DNA from: Microvirga solisilvae
GTDB taxonomy: Bacteria; Pseudomonadota; Alphaproteobacteria; Rhizobiales; Beijerinckiaceae
Assembly: GCF_022808595.1 (NCBI RefSeq)
Contig: NZ_JAKUCN010000005.1
Span: forward strand, 246,215-310,214
Direction of reading: 5' to 3'
DNA length: 64,000 nucleotides
Part shown: one piece after another, positions 1 through 9,169 of the stretch
How positions within the stretch are numbered: the first letter of the stretch is position 1
Layout: the number at the start of each line of letters is the position of its first letter
Notes under the pieces: generated by a model
The model's input: the letters and a program-made list of their open reading frames with translations, nothing else
Told to the model about the DNA's origin: nothing
The model's database searches: none
Made by a program: the position numbers and the translations under genes

Positions 1-257
1 TCTTCGAGGAACGCACCGGCTTCATGGCCGCGCGCGGGCTCGATGTGAGTGCCTTCTCGTTTGCCGCCACCTTCGCCCGCAATATCGATTATTACACGGG
101 CTTCATCTTCGAGGTGCAGGACCCGCGCCGCAGCGACGGCAAGCCTATCGTGGGCGGTGGACGCTATGACCGCCTGCTGGAGCATCTGGGCGCAGACAGC
201 CCGATCCCGGCGGTGGGCTGCTCCTTCTGGCTCGACCGCATCGTGGGGAGGCCCTGA
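1..257 (+). CDS. hisZ: ATP phosphoribosyltransferase regulatory subunit HisZ, 3' part
   Basis: This is the last ~84 codons of a histidyl-tRNA-synthetase-like protein; the 5' part lies before the window. The reading frame is open from base 3. The motif RNIDYYTGFIFEV and the glycine-rich GGGRYDRLLEHLG segment are typical of the class II HisRS fold, and the stop is directly coupled to hisG. HisZ is a catalytically dead HisRS paralogue that binds HisG and carries histidine feedback regulation in the first step of histidine synthesis. The TGA overlaps the hisG ATG by one base (TGATG), which indicates translational coupling. A true HisRS is unlikely because no anticodon-binding domain follows and hisG comes next. 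Confidence 0.85.
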   Translation, partial: FEERTGFMAARGLDVSAFSFAATFARNIDYYTGFIFEVQDPRRSDGKPIVGGGRYDRLLEHLGADSPIPAVGCSFWLDRIVGRP

Positions 258-1231
258 TGACCGATTCCCCTCTCATCCTGGCGGTGCCCTCCAAAGGCCG
301 CCTGCAGGAGAACGCGGCCGCGTTCTTCGCCCGCGCGGGCCTCGTCTTCTCCCAGTCACGTGGCGCACGCGATTATCGCGGCACGCTGAAGGGCGTGCCC
401 GACGTGGAGGTGGCCTTCCTCTCGGCCTCCGAGATCGTGAACCAGCTCGCCACCGGCGCGGCACATCTCGGCATCACCGGAGAGGACCTGATCCGCGAGC
501 AGATTCCCGACGCGGATGAAGCTGTCGAGATCCTCACCCCGCTCGGTTTCGGCAATGCCAATGTGGTGGTAGCCGTACCGCAGGCCTGGATCGACGTGCG
601 CAACATGGCTGATCTCGACGAGGTGGCCGCAGACCTTCGCGCCCGCCATGGCCGCAAGATGCGGGTCGCTACGAAATACGTGAACCTCACCCGCCGCTTC
701 TTCGCGGAGAAGGGCATCGCCGATTATCTCATCGTCGAGAGCCTGGGCGCGACGGAAGGCGCACCGGGCGCGGGCTCGGCGGAGCTGATCGTGGACATCA
801 CCACGACCGGCGCGACGCTCGCCGCCAATGCCCTGAAGATCCTCGACGATGGGGTGATGCTGCGCTCCGAGGCCAATCTCGTGGCCTCTGCCCGAGCACC
901 CTGGTCCGAGCGGGCGCGGACCGCCGCCAAATCCGTGCTGACACGCATCACAGCGGAGGAAGAGGCCAGGGACAGCCGTGAGATCCGCGCCTCCCTCGAC
1001 CCATCCAGGGCCTCCGCGCTCCCCGCCATCGCCCAGGGCCTCGGCGCCAGCCTGCCCTATGGCTCTCCGGCCGGGCGCGAGGTGGTGCTCCATTGCCCGG
1101 CCTCATCGATGTTCGACATGGTGGCTGCCCTACAGGAGCTCGGAGCCCAGGACATCACGATCCGCACCTTCGACTACCTGTTCCGCCCCACCAATGCCCT
1201 CACCGAGCGGCTTCTGAGGCGGATCGGCTGA
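257..1231 (+). CDS. hisG: ATP phosphoribosyltransferase HisG
   Basis: This protein of 324 residues catalyses the first step of histidine synthesis, condensing ATP and PRPP to phosphoribosyl-ATP in the cytoplasm. The N-terminus (LAVPSKGRLQENAAAFF) and the PRPP-binding loop region (ELIVDITTTGATLAAN, about residues 174-189) match the family. The length is notable: HisG partnered by HisZ is usually the short form of about 200-230 residues, whereas this one carries about 90 further C-terminal residues after the catalytic part. The start ATG overlaps the hisZ stop. No hairpin follows closely, so the end of the transcript is not defined. Confidence 0.93.
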   Translation: MTDSPLILAVPSKGRLQENAAAFFARAGLVFSQSRGARDYRGTLKGVPDVEVAFLSASEIVNQLATGAAHLGITGEDLIREQIPDADEAVEILTPLGFGNANVVVAVPQAWIDVRNMADLDEVAADLRARHGRKMRVATKYVNLTRRFFAEKGIADYLIVESLGATEGAPGAGSAELIVDITTTGATLAANALKILDDGVMLRSEANLVASARAPWSERARTAAKSVLTRITAEEEARDSREIRASLDPSRASALPAIAQGLGASLPYGSPAGREVVLHCPASSMFDMVAALQELGAQDITIRTFDYLFRPTNALTERLLRRIG

Positions 1232-1417
1232 TGGGCCAAAGCCTGGAGCCTCTTCAGCGAGGCTTCAGCTTTCCTGTGGCAATGGTTGCTTCGGCATTGG
1301 ACCTAAAAGCGCATTCCCCTTTTGGAGCCGATGCCCTAGGACAATATCACTCAAGGCGTTGCCTCCACGGTCAAGGCCTCTTATGGTTCCGGCGTTTTTT
1401 ACGATGAAGAGGTTCCC

Positions 1418-1903
1418 ATGAACGCCCTTCGATTGGCAGCACTCCTGACGGCCTTCACCGCTACCGCTTCCGTGGCCTATGCCCAGTCGGCGGCAACACT
1501 CGGTCGTCCCGCGGGCCCGACCCGCCAGGTGGACAACAAGGCGGTTCCACAGCCGGGCGGCCAAGGCAAGGTCTTCCCCCTGGGCTCGTCCTGGGTCGCC
1601 GTGACCCTGAACGGCAAGCCCTTTGGCGGCGGCGAGCGTCCGAGCTTCAAGCTCGACGACCAGATGCGCGCCACCGGCTTCTCCGGCTGCAACAACTACT
1701 CCACCACCGCCTACCCGCTCCGTGAGCAGGGCCTGGCGGTTGCGCCCTTCGCCCTGACGAAGAAGAACTGCGACAAGGCCGCCATGGCAACCGAGCAGGC
1801 CTTCCTCATGGCCCTGCGCACCTCCGGCAAGTGGGACATTCAGGGCCGCACCCTGATCATCAAGAGCCAGACCGGCGAGCTGCGCCTCGAGCGCGCGCTG
1901 TAA
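1418..1903 (+). CDS. Secreted META-domain (HslJ-like) protein
   Basis: This is a 161-residue exported protein. Residues 1-22 form a signal peptide ending in VAYAQ. The rest is a META/HslJ-type domain recognisable by LGSSWVAVTLNG near residue 53, the GFSGCNNYSTTAY core near residue 87, and the ALTKKNC segment, which gives two conserved cysteines. In E. coli HslJ is a heat-induced outer-membrane protein linked to novobiocin resistance; the biochemical role of the domain is unknown. The start is supported by an AGAGG ribosome site 6 bases before the ATG. It is a single-gene unit ended by a strong hairpin terminator. Confidence 0.8.
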   Translation: MNALRLAALLTAFTATASVAYAQSAATLGRPAGPTRQVDNKAVPQPGGQGKVFPLGSSWVAVTLNGKPFGGGERPSFKLDDQMRATGFSGCNNYSTTAYPLREQGLAVAPFALTKKNCDKAAMATEQAFLMALRTSGKWDIQGRTLIIKSQTGELRLERAL

Positions 1904-1921
1904 GACAGGCATCCCTTCATG

Positions 1922-1952
1922 AAAAAGGCCGGCATCGCTGCCGGCCTTTTTC
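1922..1952 (+). terminator. Rho-independent terminator after the META-domain gene
   Basis: Arms AAAAGGCCGGCA and TGCCGGCCTTTT close on a four-base loop and are followed by further T residues. It starts about 20 bases after the stop of the META-domain gene. The A-rich and T-rich flanks would let it also work on the minus strand. Confidence 0.85.
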
Positions 1953-1964
1953 TTTTGATGAAGG

Positions 1965-2065
1965 GTCATCCCGGACGAAGCGAAGCGCAGATCCGGGATC
2001 GCATGACGAGAGTAGCGCCTCATCCTGAATCCGATCCCGGATCGGCTTACGCCGCCCGGGATGAC
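1965..2065. repeat. Intergenic palindromic repeat unit
   Basis: A noncoding segment begins GTCATCCCGGACGAAGCG and ends with CGCCCGGGATGAC, so its ends are an inverted repeat. An inner inverted pair (GATCCGGGATCG and GATCCCGGATCG) sits between them. This layout is typical of dispersed palindromic intergenic units found in many copies in Hyphomicrobiales genomes. Only one copy was noticed in this window, so its repetitive nature is inferred. It lies between two gene ends. Confidence 0.6.
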
Positions 2066-2072
2066 ATGGTTG

Positions 2073-4169
2073 TTACTCCGCAGGCTGCGGCTGCATCATG
2101 TCGACGGGGGTCGCCAGACCGTTCTCTGCCCGCTTCAGATCGATGCGGCGGTCGTGATAGTTCAGAAGCGTCGAGCGATGGCCGATGGAGACCACGGTCG
2201 TTTGCGGCAGCTTCTCCTTGATCACCTGATAGATCTCTGCCTCCGTCGGCTCGTCGAGCGCCGCGGTCGCCTCGTCCAGGAACAGCCAGTCGGGCTTGGC
2301 GAGAAGCGCGCGCGCGACCGCAAGACGCTGTTGCTCGCCGAGCGAAAGCGTCTGCCCCCAGGCCCGCTCCTCATCGAGCCTGTCGGCGATCTGCGAGAGT
2401 TTCGCAGCACGCAGGGCATCTGCAATCTCAGCGTCGCTGTAGGCATTGGTTTCACCGGGATAGGTCACCGCATCACGCAAAGTGCCGATGGGAACATAGG
2501 GTCTTTGCGGCAGCAGCATCATGCTCTGTCCTGCGGGCACTGCCACCTCACCTTCACCGAAAGGCCAGATGCCTGCAATGGCGCGGAACAGGGTCGATTT
2601 GCCGGAACCGGATGGCCCCGTCATCAGCGTGCGCTCTCCGGGACGGAAAGCAAGGTTATCCGTGTGCATGAGCGCGCGGCCATCGGGCAGGCGCACGTTA
2701 ACATCTCTAAGGCGCAATTCACGGCTGGCTGCAGGCGTGATCGCAAGCTTGCTCTCGCCACCCACACGCTGTGCCGATGCGATCGCACCCTCGAAGGTGG
2801 TGAGACGGTCGAGCACTGCCTTATAGTCGGCGAGCGTGGTGTAGATCTGAATGAAGTATGTCAGAGCATCGCCCACTTGCGAGAAGGCGCCCACCACCTG
2901 CTGCATCTGGCCCAGCGTGATCTTGCCGGCGAAGTAGTACGGTGCCGTCAAAATGTAGGGCACCACCACATTCGCCTGGAAATATGAGAACGTGAAAGTT
3001 CTCAGCTTGAGAAGGCGAATAACGATCTGCATGAAGTTATTGACGATCTTCCCGAAGCCATGGGCGAGTGCTTCTCTTTCCGCTCGCTCGCCGGAGAGAA
3101 GAGCAACTTGTTCGCTGTATTCGCGAAGGCGCGCCAATGAGAAGCGGTAATCCGCCTCAACACGCTCCCTATTGAAGTAAAGCCCAATAAGAGGCCGCCC
3201 AAGCAGGTGTGTGATCCAGGTACCCAAGACTGCATAAAGCAAGCACACCCACACCAGTAGGCCCGGCACGACAAAATCCGTTCCTGGGAAAGTGAAACCA
3301 CTCGAGATCGCCCAGAGAATGGCGATAAACGAGACAAGCGTTGCCGCCTGACTCATCAGGCCAATTGAGAGCGAGTAAGTGCTTTCAACGAACTTCCTAA
3401 GATCTTCGGAAATACGCTGATCCGGGTTGTCTGCGTTCCGACCTAGAACCTGCATGCGGTAGTGAGCGCCGTCGCCAAGCCATTCGCCGACGTAAAAGTT
3501 GTTCAGGAATGCGCGCCAGCGGATTGTCAGCGTGTTCTGCAGCAACACTTCGGCCAAGGCCATCGCAACCGAGACTGCGGCCAGAGGGGTGAAGATCAGA
3601 AGGAGCTGGTACCAGAAAGCTGCTGCATCCTTGTCTTGGATCGCATTGTACATATCCCGATTGAAGAAGCTCAGGCGGACACTGAGCGCGACTTGAAGCA
3701 GGTTGAGAGCAATAAGACTGGCAATTATCCACTTGCCGATGGAGCCTTCCCGCGCCCGCAGCAAACCCATGGCGGGAATGCGGATCACGCTGTGAGCCTG
3801 TGAATCGAGATAGCGGTCCGTGATGCGGCAGATGGTGCGGATCACACGCACATAGGAGAGCCCATAGATCAGCGCGCCGAATGCGGTTGCGCCGAGAGCC
3901 GAAGAGGGAGGCGGAACATAACCTTTGTAATCGCCCGTAATCAGGCCTAGCACGGCACCAAGAACCAACAGCACGAGAGCCACATGGGTCACGGACAGCA
4001 TAGCGAGGAAGATACGCAGGAAGGTCGGGATTTGACGGCCTGCGTAGACGATCCCCGCAAGCGCCAAGGTGGACAGAGGCAGGTAGAACGGAACCTCGAC
4101 CGCTCCGGACAGGGAGGCGCCGAGAACGCCCAAACCTATAAGTGCCAGCGCAATGCTCGCCTTGATCAT
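2073..4169 (-). CDS. SbmA/BacA- and YddA-like ABC transporter, fused permease and ATPase
   Basis: This 698-residue half-transporter has an N-terminal membrane domain with about six to eight hydrophobic segments (residues 1-430) and a C-terminal ATPase. The ATPase shows Walker A (GPSGSGKST), a signature (LSLGEQQRLAVARAL) and Walker B (WLFLDEATAALDE). The membrane part (SVRLSFFNRDMYNAIQDKD, WRAFLNNFYVGEWL) is of the ABC_membrane_2 type shared with SbmA, BacA and peroxisomal ABCD proteins. Relatives move vitamin B12, bleomycin-like compounds or antimicrobial peptides; the substrate here is not predictable. The start was placed at 4169 because AGGAG lies 7 bases upstream; an earlier ATG at 4214 lacks one. 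Its 5' half looks less GC-rich than its neighbours. Confidence 0.85.
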   Translation of the reverse strand: MIKASIALALIGLGVLGASLSGAVEVPFYLPLSTLALAGIVYAGRQIPTFLRIFLAMLSVTHVALVLLVLGAVLGLITGDYKGYVPPPSSALGATAFGALIYGLSYVRVIRTICRITDRYLDSQAHSVIRIPAMGLLRAREGSIGKWIIASLIALNLLQVALSVRLSFFNRDMYNAIQDKDAAAFWYQLLLIFTPLAAVSVAMALAEVLLQNTLTIRWRAFLNNFYVGEWLGDGAHYRMQVLGRNADNPDQRISEDLRKFVESTYSLSIGLMSQAATLVSFIAILWAISSGFTFPGTDFVVPGLLVWVCLLYAVLGTWITHLLGRPLIGLYFNRERVEADYRFSLARLREYSEQVALLSGERAEREALAHGFGKIVNNFMQIVIRLLKLRTFTFSYFQANVVVPYILTAPYYFAGKITLGQMQQVVGAFSQVGDALTYFIQIYTTLADYKAVLDRLTTFEGAIASAQRVGGESKLAITPAASRELRLRDVNVRLPDGRALMHTDNLAFRPGERTLMTGPSGSGKSTLFRAIAGIWPFGEGEVAVPAGQSMMLLPQRPYVPIGTLRDAVTYPGETNAYSDAEIADALRAAKLSQIADRLDEERAWGQTLSLGEQQRLAVARALLAKPDWLFLDEATAALDEPTEAEIYQVIKEKLPQTTVVSIGHRSTLLNYHDRRIDLKRAENGLATPVDMMQPQPAE

Positions 4170-4450
4170 TCTTTTCTCCTGAAGCGGAACCGTTCTTCGG
4201 CTCCATAGGAACATAGGGCAGCCCGATCAACCGTGCTCATGGCGAAAGAAAGGAGAAATGTCCGCTGGAAGAGGGCAATCCCCGGTTCGTGATGCCGCGC
4301 CCCTATTGAGAACCGCCCTCCCATAAGGCCAAGGCCGTTCTTCAGAACACACAATCCTGTTTAAAGAACATTTCAGTTGACATAGAGAACGCCATGTCCC
4401 ATCTGTCATAGACCCTGAGACGACCACGAAAAGACCCCAAGGCGACCCTG

Positions 4451-5545
4451 ATGAACGCCCCCCTCGGATATTTCGGCGACCAGCCGGCACAACGCCTGAT
4501 CCCGGCGGAGCCCATCGTGCGCCTGGAAAAGATCTCCAAGACCTTTCCGGGGCGCGACGGCCAGCCTGTCACGGCCCTGCGCGAGATCGATCTGTCCGTG
4601 CCGCAGGGCTCGATCCTCGGCGTGATCGGCCGATCCGGTGCCGGCAAGTCCACCCTCATCCGCCTCGTGAACGGGCTCGAGAAGCCCACCACCGGCAAGG
4701 TGATCGTGGACGGGGCGAACATCGCAGCCCTGCCGGAATCGGCGCTGCGCCATGCCCGCCGCTCCATCGGCATGATCTTCCAGCACTTCAACCTGCTCTC
4801 CTCGCGCACGGCGGCACAGAACATCGCGCTGCCGCTTGAGGTGGCAGGCTACGACAAGGCCGAGATCAGGAATCGCGTCGAAGAGCTTCTGGCTCTCGTC
4901 GGCCTCACCGACAAGCGCAACCGCTATCCGTCAGAACTCTCCGGCGGCCAGAAGCAGCGCGTCGGCATTGCGCGTGCTCTCGCCACCAAGCCGAAGGTGC
5001 TGCTCTCGGACGAGGCGACCTCCGCGCTCGATCCGGAAACCACCCGCTCCATTCTCGACCTACTTGCGAAGATCAACGACGAGCTTGGCCTCACCATTCT
5101 GCTCATCACCCACGAGATGGCCGTGATCCGTAACATCGCCCGCGAGGTTACAGTGATCGAAGGCGGACGCATCGTCGAGCAGGGCGACGTGTTCGAGGTA
5201 TTCACGCGCCCGCAGCATGAAGTGACGCGCTCGTTCCTCGGCGACGAAGCCGGCCGCGTGCTGCCGCCTTACGTGCAGAGCAGACTGACGCTAGAGGCGA
5301 CACCGAACAGCCAGGCCGTCATCCGCATCGGCTTCCGCGGCCCGCACGCGACGGACCCGGTTCTCGCACGGCTGGCGCGCGAGGAAGGGATCGAAGCCAA
5401 CATCCTGTCTGGCGCTGTGGACGAGATTGCAGGCCGTCCGTTCGGCACGCTCGTCGTCGGCGTGCCGGAGAACGCAACGCTGAAAACGCTCGACTTCCTG
5501 AAGAAACACGGTCTCGACACGGAGGTGCTCGGCCATGTCGCCTGA
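4451..5545 (+). CDS. metN: Methionine ABC importer ATP-binding protein MetN
   Basis: This 364-residue protein energises D- and L-methionine uptake with MetI and MetQ. Walker A ([10 protein letters not shown]), the signature [15 protein letters not shown] and Walker B ([15 protein letters not shown]) are intact. The C-terminal ~90 residues form the NIL domain, which binds methionine and mediates trans-inhibition in E. coli MetN. An AAGG lies 8 bases before the ATG. The gene overlaps metI by 11 bases. The 280 bases upstream were searched for SAM-II-like sequences and none was seen. Confidence 0.95.
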   Translation: MNAPLGYFGDQPAQRLIPAEPIVRLEKISKTFPGRDGQPVTALREIDLSVPQGSILGVIGRSGAGKSTLIRLVNGLEKPTTGKVIVDGANIAALPESALRHARRSIGMIFQHFNLLSSRTAAQNIALPLEVAGYDKAEIRNRVEELLALVGLTDKRNRYPSELSGGQKQRVGIARALATKPKVLLSDEATSALDPETTRSILDLLAKINDELGLTILLITHEMAVIRNIAREVTVIEGGRIVEQGDVFEVFTRPQHEVTRSFLGDEAGRVLPPYVQSRLTLEATPNSQAVIRIGFRGPHATDPVLARLAREEGIEANILSGAVDEIAGRPFGTLVVGVPENATLKTLDFLKKHGLDTEVLGHVA

Positions 5546-6200
5546 GATGATCCGCCTCATCGCCAATTCCACCGGCGAAACGCTCTACATGGTCGCTGTC
5601 GCGGCACTCATCGCCACGCTCTTCGGACTGCCGCTCGGCGTATTTCTCGCCACCAGCGGCAAGGGTGAGCTGTTCGCAGCGCCATGGGTAAACCGCATCC
5701 TCGGCGTCATCGTCAATGCCACGCGTTCGACGCCGTTCATCATTCTCGTGGTCTCGATCATTCCGCTCACGCGTCTCATCGCTGGCACCTCCATCGGCAC
5801 CAGCGCAGCCATTGTGCCGCTGACGATTGCCGCCACACCTTTCATCGCGCGCCTCATCGAAGGCGCGATCCGCGAAGTTGATCAGGGACTCGTGGAAGCA
5901 GCCCGCGCCTTCGGCGCAACGCCGCTGCAGATCGTGCTCAAGGTTCTGATCCCCGAAGCCCTGCCCGGCATCGTGCTGGGACTGACTCTTGCCATCGTCT
6001 CGCTCCTCGGCTTCTCGGCCATGGTGGGCGCGGTTGGCGGCGGGGGCCTTGGCGATCTCGGCATCCGCTACGGATATCAGCGCTTCATGCCGGAAATGAT
6101 GCTCGCCGTCGTCGTGGTGCTCATCGTGCTCGTGCAAGCCGTCCAGAGCATCGGTGACCGCCTCGCCCGGCATCTCAACAAACGCATCCGCCACGGCTGA
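5535..6200 (+). CDS. metI: Methionine ABC importer permease MetI
   Basis: This 221-residue inner-membrane permease has about five hydrophobic segments. The EAA loop reads [25 protein letters not shown] near residues 121-145, the contact site for MetN. A GAGGTG ribosome site 8 bases upstream lies inside the metN 3' end. It is the second gene of metNIQ, with metQ starting 45 bases further on. Confidence 0.95.
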   Translation: MSPEMIRLIANSTGETLYMVAVAALIATLFGLPLGVFLATSGKGELFAAPWVNRILGVIVNATRSTPFIILVVSIIPLTRLIAGTSIGTSAAIVPLTIAATPFIARLIEGAIREVDQGLVEAARAFGATPLQIVLKVLIPEALPGIVLGLTLAIVSLLGFSAMVGAVGGGGLGDLGIRYGYQRFMPEMMLAVVVVLIVLVQAVQSIGDRLARHLNKRIRHG

Positions 6201-6245
6201 TCTTTCTTCTCGAATCCCTCAGGACCTCGCACAAGGAGTAACCCC

Positions 6246-7031
6246 ATGTCCCTGAAGAAGCTGGGCTTCGCCGCCTTCCTCTCCCTCGCCGCCCTGCCTG
6301 CCGCCGCCCAGACGCAAGTGGTCCGCATCGGCGCCACGCCTGGCCCGCACGCGCAGATCCTCGAAGCCGTGAAGCCGATTGCGGCGCAGAAAGGCATCGA
6401 CCTCAAGATCGTCGAGTTCACTGACTACGTAGTGCCGAACGCGGCGCTTGCCTCCGGCGATATCGAGGCCAACTCGTTCCAGAACCAGCCCTATCTCGAC
6501 AACCAAGTTACCGATCGCGGCTTCAAGATCGAGAGCGTTGCGCTGACGGTGAACTTCCCGATCGGCATCTACTCGAAGAAGCACAAGAGCCTCGACGCGC
6601 TCCCGAACGGCGCGACCATCTCGATCCCGAACGATCCGACGAATGGCGGCCGTGCCCTGATCCTGCTGCAGGACAAGGGCCTCATCAAGCTGAAGGACAA
6701 TGTCGGCTACAAGCCCACGCCGATCGACGTCGTCGACAACCCGAAGAAGATCAAGTTCGTGGAGATCGAAGCCGCTCAGGGCCCGCGCGTTCTTCCTGAC
6801 GTGGATGCCGCCATCATCAACACCAACTACGCGACCGCTGGCGGTCTCGACCCGGTGAAGGATCCCATCGCCCGCGAGAACCCGAAGGGTCCTTATGTGA
6901 ACCTCATCGCGGTTCGCACCGAAGATAAGTCCAAGCCGTGGGTGAAGGCTCTGGTCGAGTCCTATCACACGCCCGAGGTGAAGAAGTTCATCGAAGAGAA
7001 GTTCAAGGGCTCGGTTCTCACGAGCTGGTAA
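6246..7031 (+). CDS. metQ: Methionine-binding periplasmic protein MetQ (NlpA family)
   Basis: This 261-residue substrate-binding protein delivers methionine to MetNI. Residues 1-21 form a signal peptide ending LPAAAQ. The NlpA-family signatures VRIGATPGPHAQILE, FTDYVVPNAALASGDIEANSFQ and DAAIINTNYA are clear. Unlike E. coli MetQ it has no lipobox cysteine, so it should be a soluble periplasmic protein rather than a lipoprotein. An AAGGAG sits 8 bases before the ATG. A terminator follows within 20 bases, closing the operon. Confidence 0.94.
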   Translation: MSLKKLGFAAFLSLAALPAAAQTQVVRIGATPGPHAQILEAVKPIAAQKGIDLKIVEFTDYVVPNAALASGDIEANSFQNQPYLDNQVTDRGFKIESVALTVNFPIGIYSKKHKSLDALPNGATISIPNDPTNGGRALILLQDKGLIKLKDNVGYKPTPIDVVDNPKKIKFVEIEAAQGPRVLPDVDAAIINTNYATAGGLDPVKDPIARENPKGPYVNLIAVRTEDKSKPWVKALVESYHTPEVKKFIEEKFKGSVLTSW

Positions 7032-7048
7032 GCCTCGAAACATCACGG

Positions 7049-7076
7049 AAAAGGCCGGGCATCGCCCGGCCTTTTT
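7049..7076 (+). terminator. Terminator of metNIQ
   Basis: Arms AAAGGCCGGGC and GCCCGGCCTTT close on a tiny loop and are followed by more T residues. It lies between metQ and the convergent reductase gene and could serve both. Confidence 0.85.
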
Positions 7077-7095
7077 CGTTGTTGTCGCACGAGTT

Positions 7096-8175
7096 CTATT
7101 TCTGACGCGGCTCCTGCAAGCGTTCGCCTGCCTCTGCCCAGCGACCTGCCCTTTTCGATGTGACGGCATCGAGCAATGTCAGCGCTGCATTGCGCACTTC
7201 CGCCTGCACATCGAGATCGCGGTCGAGTTCTTCATGGCTCGTGGCATAGGGCTTCCAATAGCCGATATAGCGATCGAGTTCCGCGAGATTGCCGGCAGGC
7301 GAAAGATCCATGGCGCGCAGCCAATCCGACAGGCTGCGGCGCACGCCGTCCGCTCCCTCCGCATCACCATGCACCACAATAGAGAACAGACGGCCGGAGA
7401 GATGCTTGGGATAATCCCAGCCTTTCAGCTCCATCTCCTTCGCTTCCTTCACTTTCTTGCCGTGCGTGGATGTGGGGTCGGGATTTCCGCCATCGGCGCA
7501 GACCAGGCGATCCATCATCAGCTTCAACGGCGACGAGACCTGATACCAGTTTACGGGCGTGACGATCATGACCCCATGAGCCTCCACCCATTTTGGATAG
7601 ATCTCGTTCATCCAGTCATGCGTCTGCCCGAGGGAGTAATTGGGATAGCAGGAGCAAGGCCAATGGCAGAGCGCCGCCGCCGTGGAGAAGCAGGTCTTGC
7701 AGGGATGAATGTGGCGCCCATACTCGGATGTCACGCGGCTGAGATCGAGGAATTCGACTTCCACATTCTCGGCACTGGCAATCACCTGACGCGCGATCTC
7801 GACAAGCCGATAGGTTTTCGACATCTCACCCGGGCAGGTATGTTCGCTTCGCGCCGCCGCCGAGATCAGGAGAAAGCGCGCAGGTCCGTTGGAATCCTCG
7901 TGCCGCTTCTGCGCAAGGTCGATGGCTTCCTTCGCTGCGAGCCAATCCACGGCTAGGTCGTAACCGGGATCGGTAAAGCCCGGTCCCGCCTTTCGGGTCT
8001 TGGGGCTCTTGCGATGGTGACTGTAGGCATCCCAGGCAGCATCAGCGATGCGTTGCAATTCCTGTCCCAAAGGCTCAAAAGCCTGATCCTGGAAAGGCTG
8101 CAGGAAGCGTCTGCGAAATTCGGCTTCGTCGAGGGTGGGATCGGGCGTGCCGGTTCTTGCTTCTGGAATGGACAA
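7096..8175 (-). CDS. Flavodoxin-family NAD(P)H-dependent oxidoreductase
   Basis: This 359-residue protein has a central flavodoxin-like NADPH-dependent FMN reductase domain (about residues 100-260). FLLISAAARSEHTCPGEMSKT resembles the phosphate-binding loop, and VTPVNWYQVSSPLKLMMDRL is the typical flavin-site helix of this family. An unusual cysteine-rich insert (HPCKTCFSTAAALCHWPCSCYP) could bind metal or be redox active. The N-terminal ~95 residues are not recognised. Substrate and partner are unknown. It is probably monocistronic. Confidence 0.75.
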   Translation of the reverse strand: MSIPEARTGTPDPTLDEAEFRRRFLQPFQDQAFEPLGQELQRIADAAWDAYSHHRKSPKTRKAGPGFTDPGYDLAVDWLAAKEAIDLAQKRHEDSNGPARFLLISAAARSEHTCPGEMSKTYRLVEIARQVIASAENVEVEFLDLSRVTSEYGRHIHPCKTCFSTAAALCHWPCSCYPNYSLGQTHDWMNEIYPKWVEAHGVMIVTPVNWYQVSSPLKLMMDRLVCADGGNPDPTSTHGKKVKEAKEMELKGWDYPKHLSGRLFSIVVHGDAEGADGVRRSLSDWLRAMDLSPAGNLAELDRYIGYWKPYATSHEELDRDLDVQAEVRNAALTLLDAVTSKRAGRWAEAGERLQEPRQK

Positions 8176-8332
8176 GGGACACTCCCGTTCTTAAAACCAC
8201 GTGGATGCTAAGCAGCGGAACGTCCGCTCAAGCATCTGAGTTCCCTTGAGCTCACGCCGTCACGGTTTGTTTATCCCGCAAAAGACCCTACCTCTGCCTC
8301 GCACCCTTTCATCCCTCTTCAAGGAGCAATCG

Positions 8333-9160
8333 ATGCCAACCCACCCAGCTTTCCGCTTGAATGATGGAAATACGATGCCGCAGCTCGGCTACGGGGTCTG
8401 GCGGGTCTCGAACGAGGATGCGGGGACATGCGTCACGGAAGCTATCAAGGCGGGGTACCGCTCCATCGACACGGCGTCGATCTACGAGAACGAAGAAGGC
8501 GTGGGCCAAGCACTCGCGACAACCGACGTTCCACGCAGCGATCTCTTCATCACCACCAAGCTTTGGAACGACAAGCGCAGTTACGATGCCGCGCTTGCCG
8601 CGTTCGATGAGAGCCTGAAGCGGCTGCGGCTGGACTATGTCGATCTCTACCTCATCCATTGGCCTGGCGTGAGCGGCGAAGGCTATGTCGATGCATGGCG
8701 CGCGCTCGCCCGCCTGAAGGAGGAAGGGCGCGTGAAATCCATCGGCGTGTCCAACTTCATGGTGAAGCATCTTCAGCGCCTGATCGACGTGGCAGGCATC
8801 GTGCCCGTCTTGAACCAGATCGAGCTGCATCCGCGCTTTCAGCAGAAGGAACTGCGCGCTTTCCATGCGCAGCATAACATCGCGACGGAATCCTGGGGCC
8901 CCCTCGGACAGGGCAGCCTCGTCACGGACGAGAAACTCGCCGCCATCGGGCGCAAATATGGCAAGACCCCCGCTCAGGTGATCCTGCGCTGGCATCTCGA
9001 CAACGGGTTCATCGTCATTCCGAAATCCGTCACGCCCTCGCGCATCCGCGAGAACATCGATGTCTTCGACTTCACATTGGATGCGGACGATATGCGCGTC
9101 ATTGAGGCGATGGACGATAGACAAGGTCGCGTCGGCCCCGACCCTTCGATCTTCGGCTGA
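8333..9160 (+). CDS. Aldo/keto reductase (2,5-diketo-D-gluconate reductase type)
   Basis: This 275-residue NADPH-dependent carbonyl reductase has the catalytic Asp and Tyr in SIDTASIYENE, Lys in TTKLWND and His in YLIHWPG. The cofactor-end motif IPKSVTPSRIRENIDVFDF is also present. The start at 8333 is fixed by AAGGAG 6 bases upstream and matches the family N-terminus (FRLNDGNTMPQLGYGVW); an in-frame ATG at 8246 would add an unrelated tail. Likely substrates are toxic aldehydes or sugar ketones. It ends 9 bases from the convergent anti-sigma gene, with no hairpin between. Confidence 0.92.
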   Translation: MPTHPAFRLNDGNTMPQLGYGVWRVSNEDAGTCVTEAIKAGYRSIDTASIYENEEGVGQALATTDVPRSDLFITTKLWNDKRSYDAALAAFDESLKRLRLDYVDLYLIHWPGVSGEGYVDAWRALARLKEEGRVKSIGVSNFMVKHLQRLIDVAGIVPVLNQIELHPRFQQKELRAFHAQHNIATESWGPLGQGSLVTDEKLAAIGRKYGKTPAQVILRWHLDNGFIVIPKSVTPSRIRENIDVFDFTLDADDMRVIEAMDDRQGRVGPDPSIFG

Positions 9161-9169
9161 TCGTGCTTT

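Noticed and set aside
4170..4450. Possible SAM riboswitch before metN
   Set aside because: The conserved cores of SAM-II and related classes could not be found by eye; a covariance-model search would be needed to be certain.
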